DNA from: Anaerolineae bacterium
GTDB taxonomy: Bacteria > Chloroflexota > Anaerolineae > Aggregatilineales > Phototrophicaceae
Direction of reading: 5' to 3'
Assembly (NCBI GenBank): GCA_022824465.1
Contig: JAJDZV010000004.1
Span: 833,349-897,348, forward strand
Length of the DNA: 64,000 nt
How positions within the stretch are numbered: the stretch's first letter is position 1; each line of letters starts with the position of its first letter. The notes under the pieces are model-generated. The model was not told where the DNA came from and did not search any database. It saw only the letters and a list, made by a program, of their open reading frames with translations. Position numbers and translations under genes: made by a program. Positions 9,077 to 17,171 of this stretch are shown here, one piece after another.

Positions 9077-10009
9077 TTATTCGGCGCGGCGGCGGTTGAC
9101 CGCGAAGGTGAAGACGTCGTCGCGCGCGTAGTGACCGGTCACGTCAAGCGTCATCTGCTCTTCGGCGATTCGGCTGAGGTCGAGGTCGGCGACGATGATG
9201 GTTTCTTGGTCATAAACTGGCGCGACCAGATATTGACCGTCGGGCGCGATGATAGCGCTGCCGCCGTTGAGCAGCTGTGCGTCTTCTTCATCGCGCAGCG
9301 GCGCGGGCAGATCAAGCTCGGGCGGGAAGTCAGCCGCGGGCATGATGCCGCCGACCGCCAGGACAAAGGTTCTGCCTTCAAAGGCGTAGTGGCGGCTGGC
9401 GATTTGATGGCTTTCTTTGACCGCGGGCCAGAGCGCCACATGGATGGACTCGCCGCTGATGTGAAGCGCCTGACGCGCGTGTGGCATCCAGTGCTCCCAG
9501 CAGATCAAGGCGCCGATGCGTCCGGCGGCGGTTTCGGCGGCGCGCAAACCGCGGCCGTCGCCTTGCGCCCAGACAAGCTGCTCGGTGAAGGTCGGACGCA
9601 GCTTGCGATGGCAGTTGAGGATCGCGCCATCGGCATCAATGATGACGACGCTGTTGTAGAGGCTGCGATTGCCGCGTCCGCTTGCGACTTTCTCGTTGAT
9701 GCCGAGGACGAGCGCGATGTCGCGTTTGGCGGCGCAAGCTTGCAGTTGGCGCATTTGCGGGCTGTCGATCGCCAGGCTGTTGGCGGCCAGGCGGGCATAG
9801 ACTTGCTTGGTCGGCGCATGGTCCCAGCGGGCGTAATCGACCGCGTAATCCAGCCAGGCGGGATAACCGGGGAAGAAGGACTCGCCGAATGCCGCCAGTT
9901 GGGCGCCCCGACGGGCCGCCTCGTCGATGAGCGCTTTCGCTTTGGCGACGCAACCGTCGAGGTCGTAATAGGCCGGGCGTGCCTGGACAAGCGCCACGCG
10001 GATGGTCAT
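9077..10009 (-). CDS. Nitrilase / carbon-nitrogen hydrolase
   Basis: 310 residues of the CN-hydrolase superfamily. The catalytic triad is visible: Glu43 in FGESFFPGYPAW, Lys136 in CHRKLRPTFTE, and Cys170 in ALICWEHWMP. The CWEHWMP and FGESFFPGYP signatures are those of branch-1 nitrilases, which hydrolyse nitriles to carboxylic acids plus ammonia, rather than amidases. The gene lies head-to-tail with gatC (15-base gap, same strand), so the two may share a transcript. The large open frame on the opposite strand is a shadow. Confidence 0.85.
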   Translation of the reverse strand: MTIRVALVQARPAYYDLDGCVAKAKALIDEAARRGAQLAAFGESFFPGYPAWLDYAVDYARWDHAPTKQVYARLAANSLAIDSPQMRQLQACAAKRDIALVLGINEKVASGRGNRSLYNSVVIIDADGAILNCHRKLRPTFTEQLVWAQGDGRGLRAAETAAGRIGALICWEHWMPHARQALHISGESIHVALWPAVKESHQIASRHYAFEGRTFVLAVGGIMPAADFPPELDLPAPLRDEEDAQLLNGGSAIIAPDGQYLVAPVYDQETIIVADLDLSRIAEEQMTLDVTGHYARDDVFTFAVNRRRAE

Positions 10010-10024
10010 CGCTCGCGGGCTCCG

Positions 10025-10321
10025 TCAGTCGAGAACGGCGCGGACGCGAAACTGCTGCCCGTCGCTGTCAGGCGCGTTGGCGACCACATCTTCGACGCGC
10101 AGGGGATCGCCGGCTTCATCGGCGCGCATCACGTTTGTCAGCGGCAAGACGGAGGATGTCGGATCGATCTGGGAGGTATCGAGTTCTTGCAGTTTCTGGA
10201 AGTAGCCGAGAATTGCGGAGAGCTGCCGCCGGTAGCGCGCGACCTCGTCATCGCTCAATTCGAGGCGCGCCAGATCGGCAATGGCGCGGACGTCTGCCGC
10301 TGTCAAGCTGGTATTTGACAT
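10025..10321 (-). CDS. gatC: Asp-tRNA(Asn)/Glu-tRNA(Gln) amidotransferase subunit C
   Basis: 98 residues, the normal GatC length. It has the typical N-terminal helix pair (ADVRAIADLARLELSDDE ... QLSAILGYFQKLQELD) and the later PTSSVLPLTNVMRADE segment that wraps around GatA. It is the small scaffold of the GatCAB complex that amidates mischarged Asp- or Glu-tRNA. gatA and gatB are not in this window. The start at MSNTSLT was chosen; the upstream extension to 10402 has no family resemblance. Confidence 0.9.
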   Translation of the reverse strand: MSNTSLTAADVRAIADLARLELSDDEVARYRRQLSAILGYFQKLQELDTSQIDPTSSVLPLTNVMRADEAGDPLRVEDVVANAPDSDGQQFRVRAVLD

Positions 10322-10546
10322 TGGGCTGCATCGTTTTGTTGCGGACGAATGAGGCATCGAGTGTAGCGCTTGATGAGGGCTGCGTACAGGGGGATTCGCC
10401 ACTGAGGCAAAGAGAGCAGAGCGAGAATAACGGTGAGGCGATTGGCGATTCTAGCGGCTGTGGCTTGCGACGCGGCGCGGAATGGACTACGTCTGCGAGC
10501 GGATTTGCAGTAAACTGAAGTTCACTTCAGGACCGGGAGAAAATGC

Positions 10547-11089
10547 ATGAAAGCGACGGTTGCGCGCGAGGAAGCGTTGCGATTGCTCAAAATCGAGCAC
10601 GAGGCGGTAGAGGCGCTGATTGATGCGCTGACGGACGAGGAGATGACGCGGCCAGATACGATTCAGCACGGCATGTACTATGATCAAGAGTGTTCCTTCA
10701 AGGATTTGCTGGCTCATCTGGTTTGTTACGAACAATATGCGGTCGAGGCGATACGGGATTGGCGGAACGGTCGCGAACACTGGGCGATTGCGGCGCTGAA
10801 GGATCCGCGGCGGGGACGCGAGATACATTACGGCGGCATCGCCGAACGCGCGCGACTCAGCCTCGAAGAGCAGCTGGAGGAATATCGGCGGGTTAGCCGG
10901 GAACTGGAGCGGGCGATCGCGGCGCTGAGCGAGGCGGAATGGCGGGGCGCGGCGCCATACGCTACGACGGGCGGCGTCGATTTGGGCGGGATGATCGAAG
11001 GCATCATGGTGCTGCCGCCCAGACCGATGTACCGGCATCTCCCGGTGCATGTGCCTGACGAATCCGCGTACATCAGCAGTCTGCGCTAG
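10547..11089 (+). CDS. DinB/ClbS-like four-helix-bundle protein
   Basis: 180 residues, mainly alpha-helical. The second helix carries FKDLLAHLVCYEQYA, with His57 in the position of the first metal ligand of the DinB superfamily. The C-terminal half contains MYRHLPVHVPDE, which supplies further histidines. The family includes thiol-dependent transferases, maleylpyruvate isomerases and colibactin self-resistance hydrolases; no specific function can be assigned. GGGAGAA stands seven bases before the ATG. A second, different DinB-fold gene lies at 60001. Confidence 0.65.
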   Translation: MKATVAREEALRLLKIEHEAVEALIDALTDEEMTRPDTIQHGMYYDQECSFKDLLAHLVCYEQYAVEAIRDWRNGREHWAIAALKDPRRGREIHYGGIAERARLSLEEQLEEYRRVSRELERAIAALSEAEWRGAAPYATTGGVDLGGMIEGIMVLPPRPMYRHLPVHVPDESAYISSLR

Positions 11090-11138
11090 CAGGCGCGGAA
11101 TTCTTGCGCGGACGCGGATCATAAGCGAGATTGGCTTG

Positions 11139-11147
11139 TGCTATAAT
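11139..11147 (+). promoter_or_regulatory. Extended -10 promoter of the LCP gene
   Basis: TGCTATAAT is a perfect extended -10. The predicted start of transcription is near 11154, about 38 bases upstream of the TTG start codon; no strong -35 is present, as expected for extended -10 promoters. Confidence 0.6.
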
Positions 11148-11191
11148 TCGCGACTGTTTGGCTTGGACTGCGGGCGGGAGCGCGGCGACCC

Positions 11192-12736
11192 TTGCGATTC
11201 AGAAGCTGCCTGGCGGCGATAATCAGTTTCGGCGCGCTCGCCGTCTTGACGGGCCTGTGCTCGGTCAGCGTCTTCAGTCTGTCGCAGCAGACGGTCGTCG
11301 ACTTGAACGCGGCCGGCTTCCGCGTCGATGACCCGCTCCTTACGATCCGCTGCGCGCTCACTGGCGAGTGCGAAGACGAGGCGGCCGCGAGCGAGTCCGC
11401 GCCGCGAAACGCGCCCCTGCTTGTCTTGACGCCGGCGCCAACGTATATCGCGACCGCCCTGCCGCTGGCGACTGCGACGACGACCGCGCAAGCCGCGACT
11501 CCGTGGTTCTTTGCCACAGCCTCGCCGACGCCCGCCGCGACAGCGACCGAGGCGGCGTCCGAGCTGCCCCGCATCACGGATCCGCGGGCGCTGACGATTC
11601 TGCTCATGGGCATCGATCAACGCAGCGCGGCGGCTGAGCAGGGTCCCTTCCGCACGGACACGATGATGCTGGTTCACGTCAACCCGGCGAGCGAATCGGT
11701 CGGCGTGCTTTCGCTGCCGCGCGATCTCTGGGTGGAGATACCGAACTATGGACCTGGGCGCATCAACACGGCGAATTTCCTGGGCGACAGCGACGCCTAT
11801 CCTGGCGGGGGCGGTCCGGCGCTGGCGATGGAGACGATCGCCGCGAATTTCGGCATCCGCGTCGAGAAGTACCTGCTGGTCAATTTTGACGTCTTTACGA
11901 CGGTGGTGGATCTGTTGGCGCCGGACGGTGTGATGCTGCACGTCAGCGAATATATTGACGACCCGACTTATCCGGATGAAGGCTACGGTTATGATCCCTT
12001 GTATCTTGAGCCGGGCATGCAGCGTATGGATGCCGAGACCTTGCTAAAGTACGCGCGCACGCGCACGACGCAAGGCGGAGACTTCGACCGGGCGCGCCGG
12101 CAGCAGCAAGTGCTGGACGCCGTACGGGCGGAAGTCCTGAGCGCCGGCGGCATCGTCAACTTCGTGGCGCAAGCCTATCCCTTATGGCAGGAGTTACAGG
12201 GCAACTATCGCACCAATCTCGAGCTGAACGAGATCCTGGCGCTGGGACGGCTGATGGGCAGCATCACGCGCGAGAACATCCATTACAGCGTGGTGGACAA
12301 CTACTACGCCGCTCTCGGGCACAGCCCGCAAGGCGAGGAAGTACTCATACCGGATTTCACGTCGATTCGCGATTTGGTGATGCGCGCGTTTTATCCGGGG
12401 GCGCAACTAAGGCCGGCGGAGATGAAAGCGCGGGCCGAAGCCGAGGCGGCGCCGATATTCGTTTACAATGGCACGCGCATCGCGGGATTGGCGGGCGCCA
12501 TGCGCGAGTGGCTGCTTGCGCAGGGCGTGACAGTCACGGGGATCAACAATGACGTCACATCGGGTCGCTTGCAGACGGAGATCCGTGTTTATGGGCGCTA
12601 CGAGGCAACGGCGGCGTACCTGGCGCAATTGCTGGACGTGCCGTCCGAGCGCGTGCGGCGCAGCGGGGACGGCGTCATCGCTGAGGGCGTGCTGGTGGCG
12701 CTGGGCTTGGATGCGCAGGCGATCATCGAGAGCTGA
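11192..12736 (+). CDS. LytR-CpsA-Psr (LCP) family envelope glycopolymer transferase
   Basis: 514 residues starting from TTG. An N-terminal membrane anchor (residues ~6-30) is followed by a low-complexity Thr/Ala/Pro linker (about 70-120). The LCP domain runs from ILLMGIDQR (near 135) through FRTDTMMLV, LSLPRDLWVEIP and RTRTTQGGDFDRARRQQQ; these arginines and aspartates bind the polyprenyl pyrophosphate. A C-terminal LytR_C domain covers about 418-510. LCP proteins transfer undecaprenyl-linked glycopolymers onto the cell wall or surface acceptors, acting outside the cytoplasmic membrane. The linker style is common in Chloroflexota. Confidence 0.9.
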   Translation: MRFRSCLAAIISFGALAVLTGLCSVSVFSLSQQTVVDLNAAGFRVDDPLLTIRCALTGECEDEAAASESAPRNAPLLVLTPAPTYIATALPLATATTTAQAATPWFFATASPTPAATATEAASELPRITDPRALTILLMGIDQRSAAAEQGPFRTDTMMLVHVNPASESVGVLSLPRDLWVEIPNYGPGRINTANFLGDSDAYPGGGGPALAMETIAANFGIRVEKYLLVNFDVFTTVVDLLAPDGVMLHVSEYIDDPTYPDEGYGYDPLYLEPGMQRMDAETLLKYARTRTTQGGDFDRARRQQQVLDAVRAEVLSAGGIVNFVAQAYPLWQELQGNYRTNLELNEILALGRLMGSITRENIHYSVVDNYYAALGHSPQGEEVLIPDFTSIRDLVMRAFYPGAQLRPAEMKARAEAEAAPIFVYNGTRIAGLAGAMREWLLAQGVTVTGINNDVTSGRLQTEIRVYGRYEATAAYLAQLLDVPSERVRRSGDGVIAEGVLVALGLDAQAIIES

Positions 12737-12800
12737 TGAACTGTGATTCCTCGGTTCTGACGCTTCTTCTTTAGCTCTCATTCCGCCCAAGTTTTCCCTC

Positions 12801-12809
12801 TGTTATAAT
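12801..12809 (+). promoter_or_regulatory. Extended -10 promoter of the AAA-PIN pair
   Basis: TGTTATAAT is a perfect extended -10. Transcription is expected near 12816, about 20 bases before the ATG, and the ribosome-binding site AAGGAGG falls inside this short leader. The pair therefore has its own promoter. Confidence 0.6.
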
Positions 12810-12836
12810 AACGCTGATGAACTAAGGAGGTTAGCC

Positions 12837-14165
12837 ATGCTCCGTAGAATCGGGCTGGAAAACTTCAAATGCTGGCGTGAACTGGACATTGAGTTGGCGC
12901 CGATTACGCTGTTATTCGGGGCGAATAGCTCGGGCAAGACGGCGATATTGCAGTCGCTTTTGATGCTGAAACAGACTGCCGATAATTTGGATCGCAGCCA
13001 GCATATTAACTTTGGCGGTGGACCGAGGGATTATTTCGATTTCGGCAGTTATCGAGATTTAGTGCACTCGCACGAGACTGACAGGGACATCTCGATGAGT
13101 CTAACGTGGGAGAAAACTGGCGCGATACTGTCTAGAAAAGTCGGCGCGATATGGGTAGAAGATCCGGCTGACCACTTTGATATCGGAAAGTCCATAAAGT
13201 ATGACGTCGAATGGCGGATGCGGAGCGGCATCTTCATCAACAGGTTAGCTTATTCAACGATAGAAGATGGAAAAACTACGGACTCGTATTTGCTGAAACA
13301 CACGGAAGATGGAAGCTACGCGGCGTGGATGCCTGGCTGGGACCCAAAATACGAAGTAAGGGGTTTCCCCCCGCCGCAAAGCTGTTTCATTTTGCCCTCG
13401 CGCAAGGATTGGAATTCTCCAGTTTATCACCTGGAGTTTCAGCAATTGATGCTTTGCTTAATGTATCTTTCCCCACTTCGAGGCTATCCCAAGCGACATT
13501 ATCTGTGGACTGGCGACATGGCCTCGAAAGTTGTAAAGCCTGACATTTCATACACCGTTGAATTCTTGATTTCCCGGACGAATGAGGATCGAAAGCTGCT
13601 GCAGAAAGTTTCGGAAAAGCTGACAAAACTTGAGCTCGCCGACGGATTTGAAGTTCGCCCCATCGACGCGAACAAGCGGGTTTATGAAGCCGTAGTGATC
13701 AATGGCGGAAATGAAAGCGCGCTCCTGGACGTCGGTTTCGGCGTCTCTCAAGTCTTGCCGGTCGTCACTATGCTGCTATCCGCGCCCAAGGGCTCGATTG
13801 TTTTGCTCGAACAGCCGGAACTCCACCTCCATCCAAACGCCCAAGCCGCGCTGGCCGACTTGATGCTCTACGCAGCTGATAAGCGCAACTTGCAACTAAT
13901 CGTCGAAAGCCACAGTGAGCATGTATTAAGGCGTTTACAGAGACGCATCGCCGAGGCTGAATCTGAGTTTGCTTCACCGGAGAGTATAAAAACGTATTTT
14001 TGTATTCCCGGAAAACATGGCTCGTCCATATCTGAAGTCGAATTGGATCGCTTCGGTCACATTGCCAACTGGCCCGACAAGTTCTTGGGTGACATCAGTG
14101 GTGAACTGCAAACAATGGCTAAGGCCGCTATTCGTCGACGGCGAGAGGAACTTATTGGTGGATAA
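12837..14165 (+). CDS. AAA/ABC-type ATPase of the AAA_15/21 (DUF3696-like) family
   Basis: 442 residues. The N-terminus MLRRIGLENFKCWRELDIEL and the Walker A GANSSGKTA (28-36) are typical of SMC/RecF/OLD-like ATPases. A signature-like GFGVSQVLP lies near 300, Walker B SIVLLEQPELHLHP near 320-333, and the His switch in IVESHSEHVL. The C-terminal FGHIANWPDKFLGD segment resembles the DUF3696 tail. There is no nuclease domain in this chain; a PIN-domain gene overlaps its 3' end by 8 bases, so the two are coupled. Related ATPases (PtuA of Septu, AriA of PARIS, RloA) sense phage and control a partner nuclease. The gene is visibly AT-richer than its neighbours, suggesting acquisition. Assignment as ATPase is firm; defence role is inference. 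Confidence 0.85.
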   Translation: MLRRIGLENFKCWRELDIELAPITLLFGANSSGKTAILQSLLMLKQTADNLDRSQHINFGGGPRDYFDFGSYRDLVHSHETDRDISMSLTWEKTGAILSRKVGAIWVEDPADHFDIGKSIKYDVEWRMRSGIFINRLAYSTIEDGKTTDSYLLKHTEDGSYAAWMPGWDPKYEVRGFPPPQSCFILPSRKDWNSPVYHLEFQQLMLCLMYLSPLRGYPKRHYLWTGDMASKVVKPDISYTVEFLISRTNEDRKLLQKVSEKLTKLELADGFEVRPIDANKRVYEAVVINGGNESALLDVGFGVSQVLPVVTMLLSAPKGSIVLLEQPELHLHPNAQAALADLMLYAADKRNLQLIVESHSEHVLRRLQRRIAEAESEFASPESIKTYFCIPGKHGSSISEVELDRFGHIANWPDKFLGDISGELQTMAKAAIRRRREELIGG

Positions 14166-14646
14166 CATAGTAGTCGACACAAACGTATGGATTACCGCAG
14201 GTAAATTGCCATCCGAAGTTAAGACGATAGAAGAGGTTGACTGTATTGAAGCCTGTCTAGATTGGTCAACAGACTTCATGTCTGGCGAACATAGAATACT
14301 GGTTGATAGTGAAGCGAGAGTTTTCGACGAGTACTGGACCTATGTATCACACTGGCAAGTTCCTGGATCGAGACTTTTCGAGCTATATAACAATCTTTGG
14401 GACAGATTCGAAACGGTAGAGATAAAATATGATGATGACGGTTACGCGATTCTGCCTGAAACGATGACTTTCCACGGTGCAGCAGACCGTAAGTTCATCG
14501 CATTGGCATTGTCACAATCGCCGTTCGCTCCCATTTTCAATGCTTCCGACACCGACTGGGAGAAGGAACTCGAAATCCTTGAGAAGCACAATCTTACGAT
14601 CCACGAGCTTTGCCCCAAGTATATTGAGCAATTGCTGCGAAAATGA
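14158..14646 (+). CDS. PIN-domain-like putative RNase, partner of the AAA ATPase
   Basis: About 162 residues when read from GTG at 14158, which follows GAGAGGAA and overlaps the ATPase stop region by 8 bases; TTG at 14155 is an alternative. The N-terminus NIVVDTNVWITAG is the first strand of a PIN domain with acidic Asp7. Later acidic residues fit the PIN active site: GAADRKFIALAL (Asp110) and FNASDTDW (Asp131, Asp133). PIN domains are metal-dependent RNases, often toxins. No antitoxin-type protein lies next to it; the only partner is the ATPase. The longer in-frame ATG at 14017 would overlap the ATPase by 149 bases and adds no PIN residues, so it was rejected. Confidence 0.75.
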   Translation: MDNIVVDTNVWITAGKLPSEVKTIEEVDCIEACLDWSTDFMSGEHRILVDSEARVFDEYWTYVSHWQVPGSRLFELYNNLWDRFETVEIKYDDDGYAILPETMTFHGAADRKFIALALSQSPFAPIFNASDTDWEKELEILEKHNLTIHELCPKYIEQLLRK

Positions 14647-14690
14647 AAGGCTCGCCATCACCCCAGTCTCCACCACGCAGAGCCAGCTTA

Positions 14691-14699
14691 TGCTACAAT
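14691..14699 (+). promoter_or_regulatory. Extended -10 promoter of the FHA-sulfatase pair
   Basis: TGCTACAAT, an extended -10 with one mismatch, 34 bases before the ATG of the double-FHA gene. Confidence 0.5.
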
Positions 14700-14733
14700 A
14701 TAAGTAAGGTATTTCTTTAGCAGGACCGGCGTC

Positions 14734-15456
14734 ATGAACGAGCAGCGCACTCCCCTAGCCAAGTTAGTGTGGTTGGACCCCTTCACCAGCAAGACCCGCG
14801 AACACCCGATATGCGAGGGCGACAAGTTGACGATCGGGCGATCGGCGATGAACGACATTCAGATCGCCGAAGGGCATATCTCGCGGCAGCACGCGGTCGT
14901 CGCCTGCCAGGAAGGCGCCTTCACGATTGACGATGTTGGCAGCGCCAACGGCACCTTCGTCAACGGCGTGCAGGTTTATGGCGAGAACGAGCTGGCGATT
15001 GGCGATGAGGTGCATCTCTTCGTATCGGTGCTCAAGCTGATGTCGACGAGCGACCGCGCGCCGCGCGACGCCGCGGACAGGGTATCAGCCGTGGCTGGCG
15101 ACAGAGCGAGCTTGCGCATCACGCGGGGACCGCAGCACGGACAAGTCTTCGCGCTGCTCAAGGAAGAAATGTACATCGGACGCTCGACGCCGAATTCCAA
15201 TTGGGAGATCGCCTTGCAAGACCCGACCGTTTCGCGGCCTCACGCTTTTTTGGTGAAAGAAGGTCGTGCCTGGAAGATCTATGACCTCGGCAGCATCAAC
15301 GGCACGGCGGTCAACAGTCAGCCGGTGACCGGGGGCAAAGCCCAGCTGCTTCGCGATGGCGATCGCATTATATTCGGCGGGACGATGACGGTCTTCCACA
15401 CGGGATTCCCCGCGATAATCTCGACCGGCGAAAGAGTCCAGAACGGCCAGACATGA
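14734..15456 (+). CDS. Protein with two tandem FHA domains
   Basis: 240 residues. The first FHA domain (~28-95) shows LTIGRSAMNDIQIAEGHISR and GSANGTFVNG; the second (~120-205) shows MYIGRSTPNS, TVSRPHAFLV and GSINGTAVNS. FHA domains bind phosphothreonine peptides; two in tandem suggest an adaptor bridging two phosphoproteins or binding a doubly phosphorylated target. There is no membrane segment or enzymatic domain. The stop codon overlaps the start of the sulfatase (ATGA), so the two are translationally coupled, although a functional link is not obvious. Confidence 0.9.
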   Translation: MNEQRTPLAKLVWLDPFTSKTREHPICEGDKLTIGRSAMNDIQIAEGHISRQHAVVACQEGAFTIDDVGSANGTFVNGVQVYGENELAIGDEVHLFVSVLKLMSTSDRAPRDAADRVSAVAGDRASLRITRGPQHGQVFALLKEEMYIGRSTPNSNWEIALQDPTVSRPHAFLVKEGRAWKIYDLGSINGTAVNSQPVTGGKAQLLRDGDRIIFGGTMTVFHTGFPAIISTGERVQNGQT

Positions 15457-16814
15457 ATCAACCGAATATCGTTTTGATCATCGCCGATGACATGGGTTAC
15501 GGCGATTTTGGGTTTTTCAATGACCAGATCTCTTGTACGCCGCATTTGGACGCGCTGGTCGAAGAAGGAATCTGCCTGACGCAGCATTATTCAGCGGCGC
15601 CGGTCTGCGCGCCCGCAAGAGCCGCGCTGATGACCGGGCGTTATGCTCAGCGCGCCGGCAGCATCGACACGTTGGAAGCGCGCGGCTTGGACCGCCTAAA
15701 CCTCGATGAGACCACTATGGCGGAGATGCTGGGCGGCGCCGGCTATGCGACCGGCTTGATCGGCAAGTGGCACAACGGCGCGCTGGACCGACGCTATCAT
15801 CCGCGGTCGCGCGGCTTCGACGAATTCATCGGCTTTCAAGGCGGCTGGAATCCTTTCTATCGCTACCGGTTGGATCGCAACGGGAGCATTGAGTACGGCG
15901 ACAAAGACCGTTACCTGACCGATGTTTTCAGCGACGCCGCCTTGGACTTCATCGAGCGGCATCAGGGCGAGCCCTTCCTCTTGCAGTTGGCGTATAACGC
16001 GCCGCATTTTCCGCTGGAAGCGCCAGACGCGATCGCGCGGAAGTATGTCGAGCGCGGCTTCAGCCTGGGCGTCAGTTTGATCTACGCCATGATCGAGGTG
16101 ATGGACGCGGGCATCGGGCGCATCAACGACAAGCTGGATGCGCTGGGCATCGGCGACAATACGATTCTGATTTTCACGAGCGACAACGGTCCGGCGCTGG
16201 GCGACTGGAACGGATTCTCGCAGCGGCGCTTCAACTTCAACTTCAACGGCGGCAAGGGCAATACCTATGAAGGAGGCATCCGCGTGCCGATGATCTTACG
16301 CTGGCGCGATGGCTTGCCCGGCGGCGTCCGCAGCAGCGAGATGGCGCATTTCTGCGATTGGCTGCCAACCTTGCTTGGATTGGCCGGCGTGAAGCCGCCG
16401 GACGATCTTTCGCTGGACGGGGTCGATATCGCGCCTGTCCTAAGGGGCGAGCCCAACAACAACTATCCGCAACGCTTCTGGCAGTGGAATCGATACGCGC
16501 CGGTCGGGACCTGTAATGCGGCCATGCGCGACGGGGACTGGAAACTCCTGCGCCCACAGATACGCGAGGCGATGCAAGTCAGCCCGATGGATACGGCGCT
16601 GGACCACGCAATTAAGTACTATCCGGAGCATTTCGCTGACATCCTGCGCGAGCCGGCGCCGGCGCGCAGCCTGCCTGAGCCTCCGCCTGCGCTGCTTTTC
16701 AATATCGCCGACGACCCCTTCGAGCGGCGTGACTTGGCGTCGCGGCATCCGCAGAAGGCGGCCTCGATGGAAGCGGCGCTGGAGCGTTGGTTTGTGGATG
16801 TAACCGGGATTTAG
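15453..16814 (+). CDS. Type I sulfatase (formylglycine-dependent arylsulfatase family)
   Basis: 453 residues. Metal ligands Asp12-Asp13 are in VLIIADDMGYGD, and the maturation motif CAPAR with Cys52 is the CxPxR sequence converted to formylglycine. Further active-site residues are in LIGKWHNG and FTSDNGPALGDW. The protein has no signal peptide, so it is either cytoplasmic or exported in a non-classical way. The family cleaves sulfate esters from aryl or carbohydrate substrates. Maturation needs a formylglycine-generating enzyme or anSME that is not present here. Coupled to the FHA gene upstream by a 4-base overlap. Confidence 0.9.
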   Translation: MNQPNIVLIIADDMGYGDFGFFNDQISCTPHLDALVEEGICLTQHYSAAPVCAPARAALMTGRYAQRAGSIDTLEARGLDRLNLDETTMAEMLGGAGYATGLIGKWHNGALDRRYHPRSRGFDEFIGFQGGWNPFYRYRLDRNGSIEYGDKDRYLTDVFSDAALDFIERHQGEPFLLQLAYNAPHFPLEAPDAIARKYVERGFSLGVSLIYAMIEVMDAGIGRINDKLDALGIGDNTILIFTSDNGPALGDWNGFSQRRFNFNFNGGKGNTYEGGIRVPMILRWRDGLPGGVRSSEMAHFCDWLPTLLGLAGVKPPDDLSLDGVDIAPVLRGEPNNNYPQRFWQWNRYAPVGTCNAAMRDGDWKLLRPQIREAMQVSPMDTALDHAIKYYPEHFADILREPAPARSLPEPPPALLFNIADDPFERRDLASRHPQKAASMEAALERWFVDVTGI

Positions 16815-17171
16815 CGTATAGCGCGCTCGTCTTCTGAATGTCGCCACAGCCGCTCGCGACTCTGCGCCTGGCTCACACCAAACGATCAGCCCGACCAAGG
16901 TCATGTCCTGCAGGGGCGAACCAGCAGCTCCCCCGAAGGCAGATTGGGCTTTGACGCGATGGCGCGCGACTCGGTTGCAGTTGGAATCTGGCCCCTTCAT
17001 TAGCATGCGAACATCGAGAGTGACTTAGGCGCGATCCGCTGAGTCACTTGTCATTGCGATGGGGGCGTCTTCGGGCGACTATCAGAGACGCTCCTACATT
17101 TTTCGGGCCATAGGGGAGTTGTTTGATAGACGGGAGCGTGGGGATGCGTTACAGTATCGGCTTGGCGGTTC
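16815..17171. other. Intergenic region containing a 7-bp inverted repeat
   Basis: No gene is evident. AGTGACT (17019-17025) and AGTCACT (17042-17048) form a perfect inverted repeat with a 16-base interior that can pair partially; there is no T-run, so it may be an operator or mRNA hairpin rather than a terminator. A possible -10 (TACAGT) lies near 17150, just before the hydrolase gene. Confidence 0.35.

Noticed and set aside
9131..10318. 395-codon plus-strand frame over the nitrilase and gatC
   Set aside because: Antisense shadow of two clear enzymes.
14017..14157. ATG at 14017 as start of the PIN gene
   Set aside because: Would overlap the ATPase by about 150 bases, and the PIN fold begins at NIVVDTNVW.
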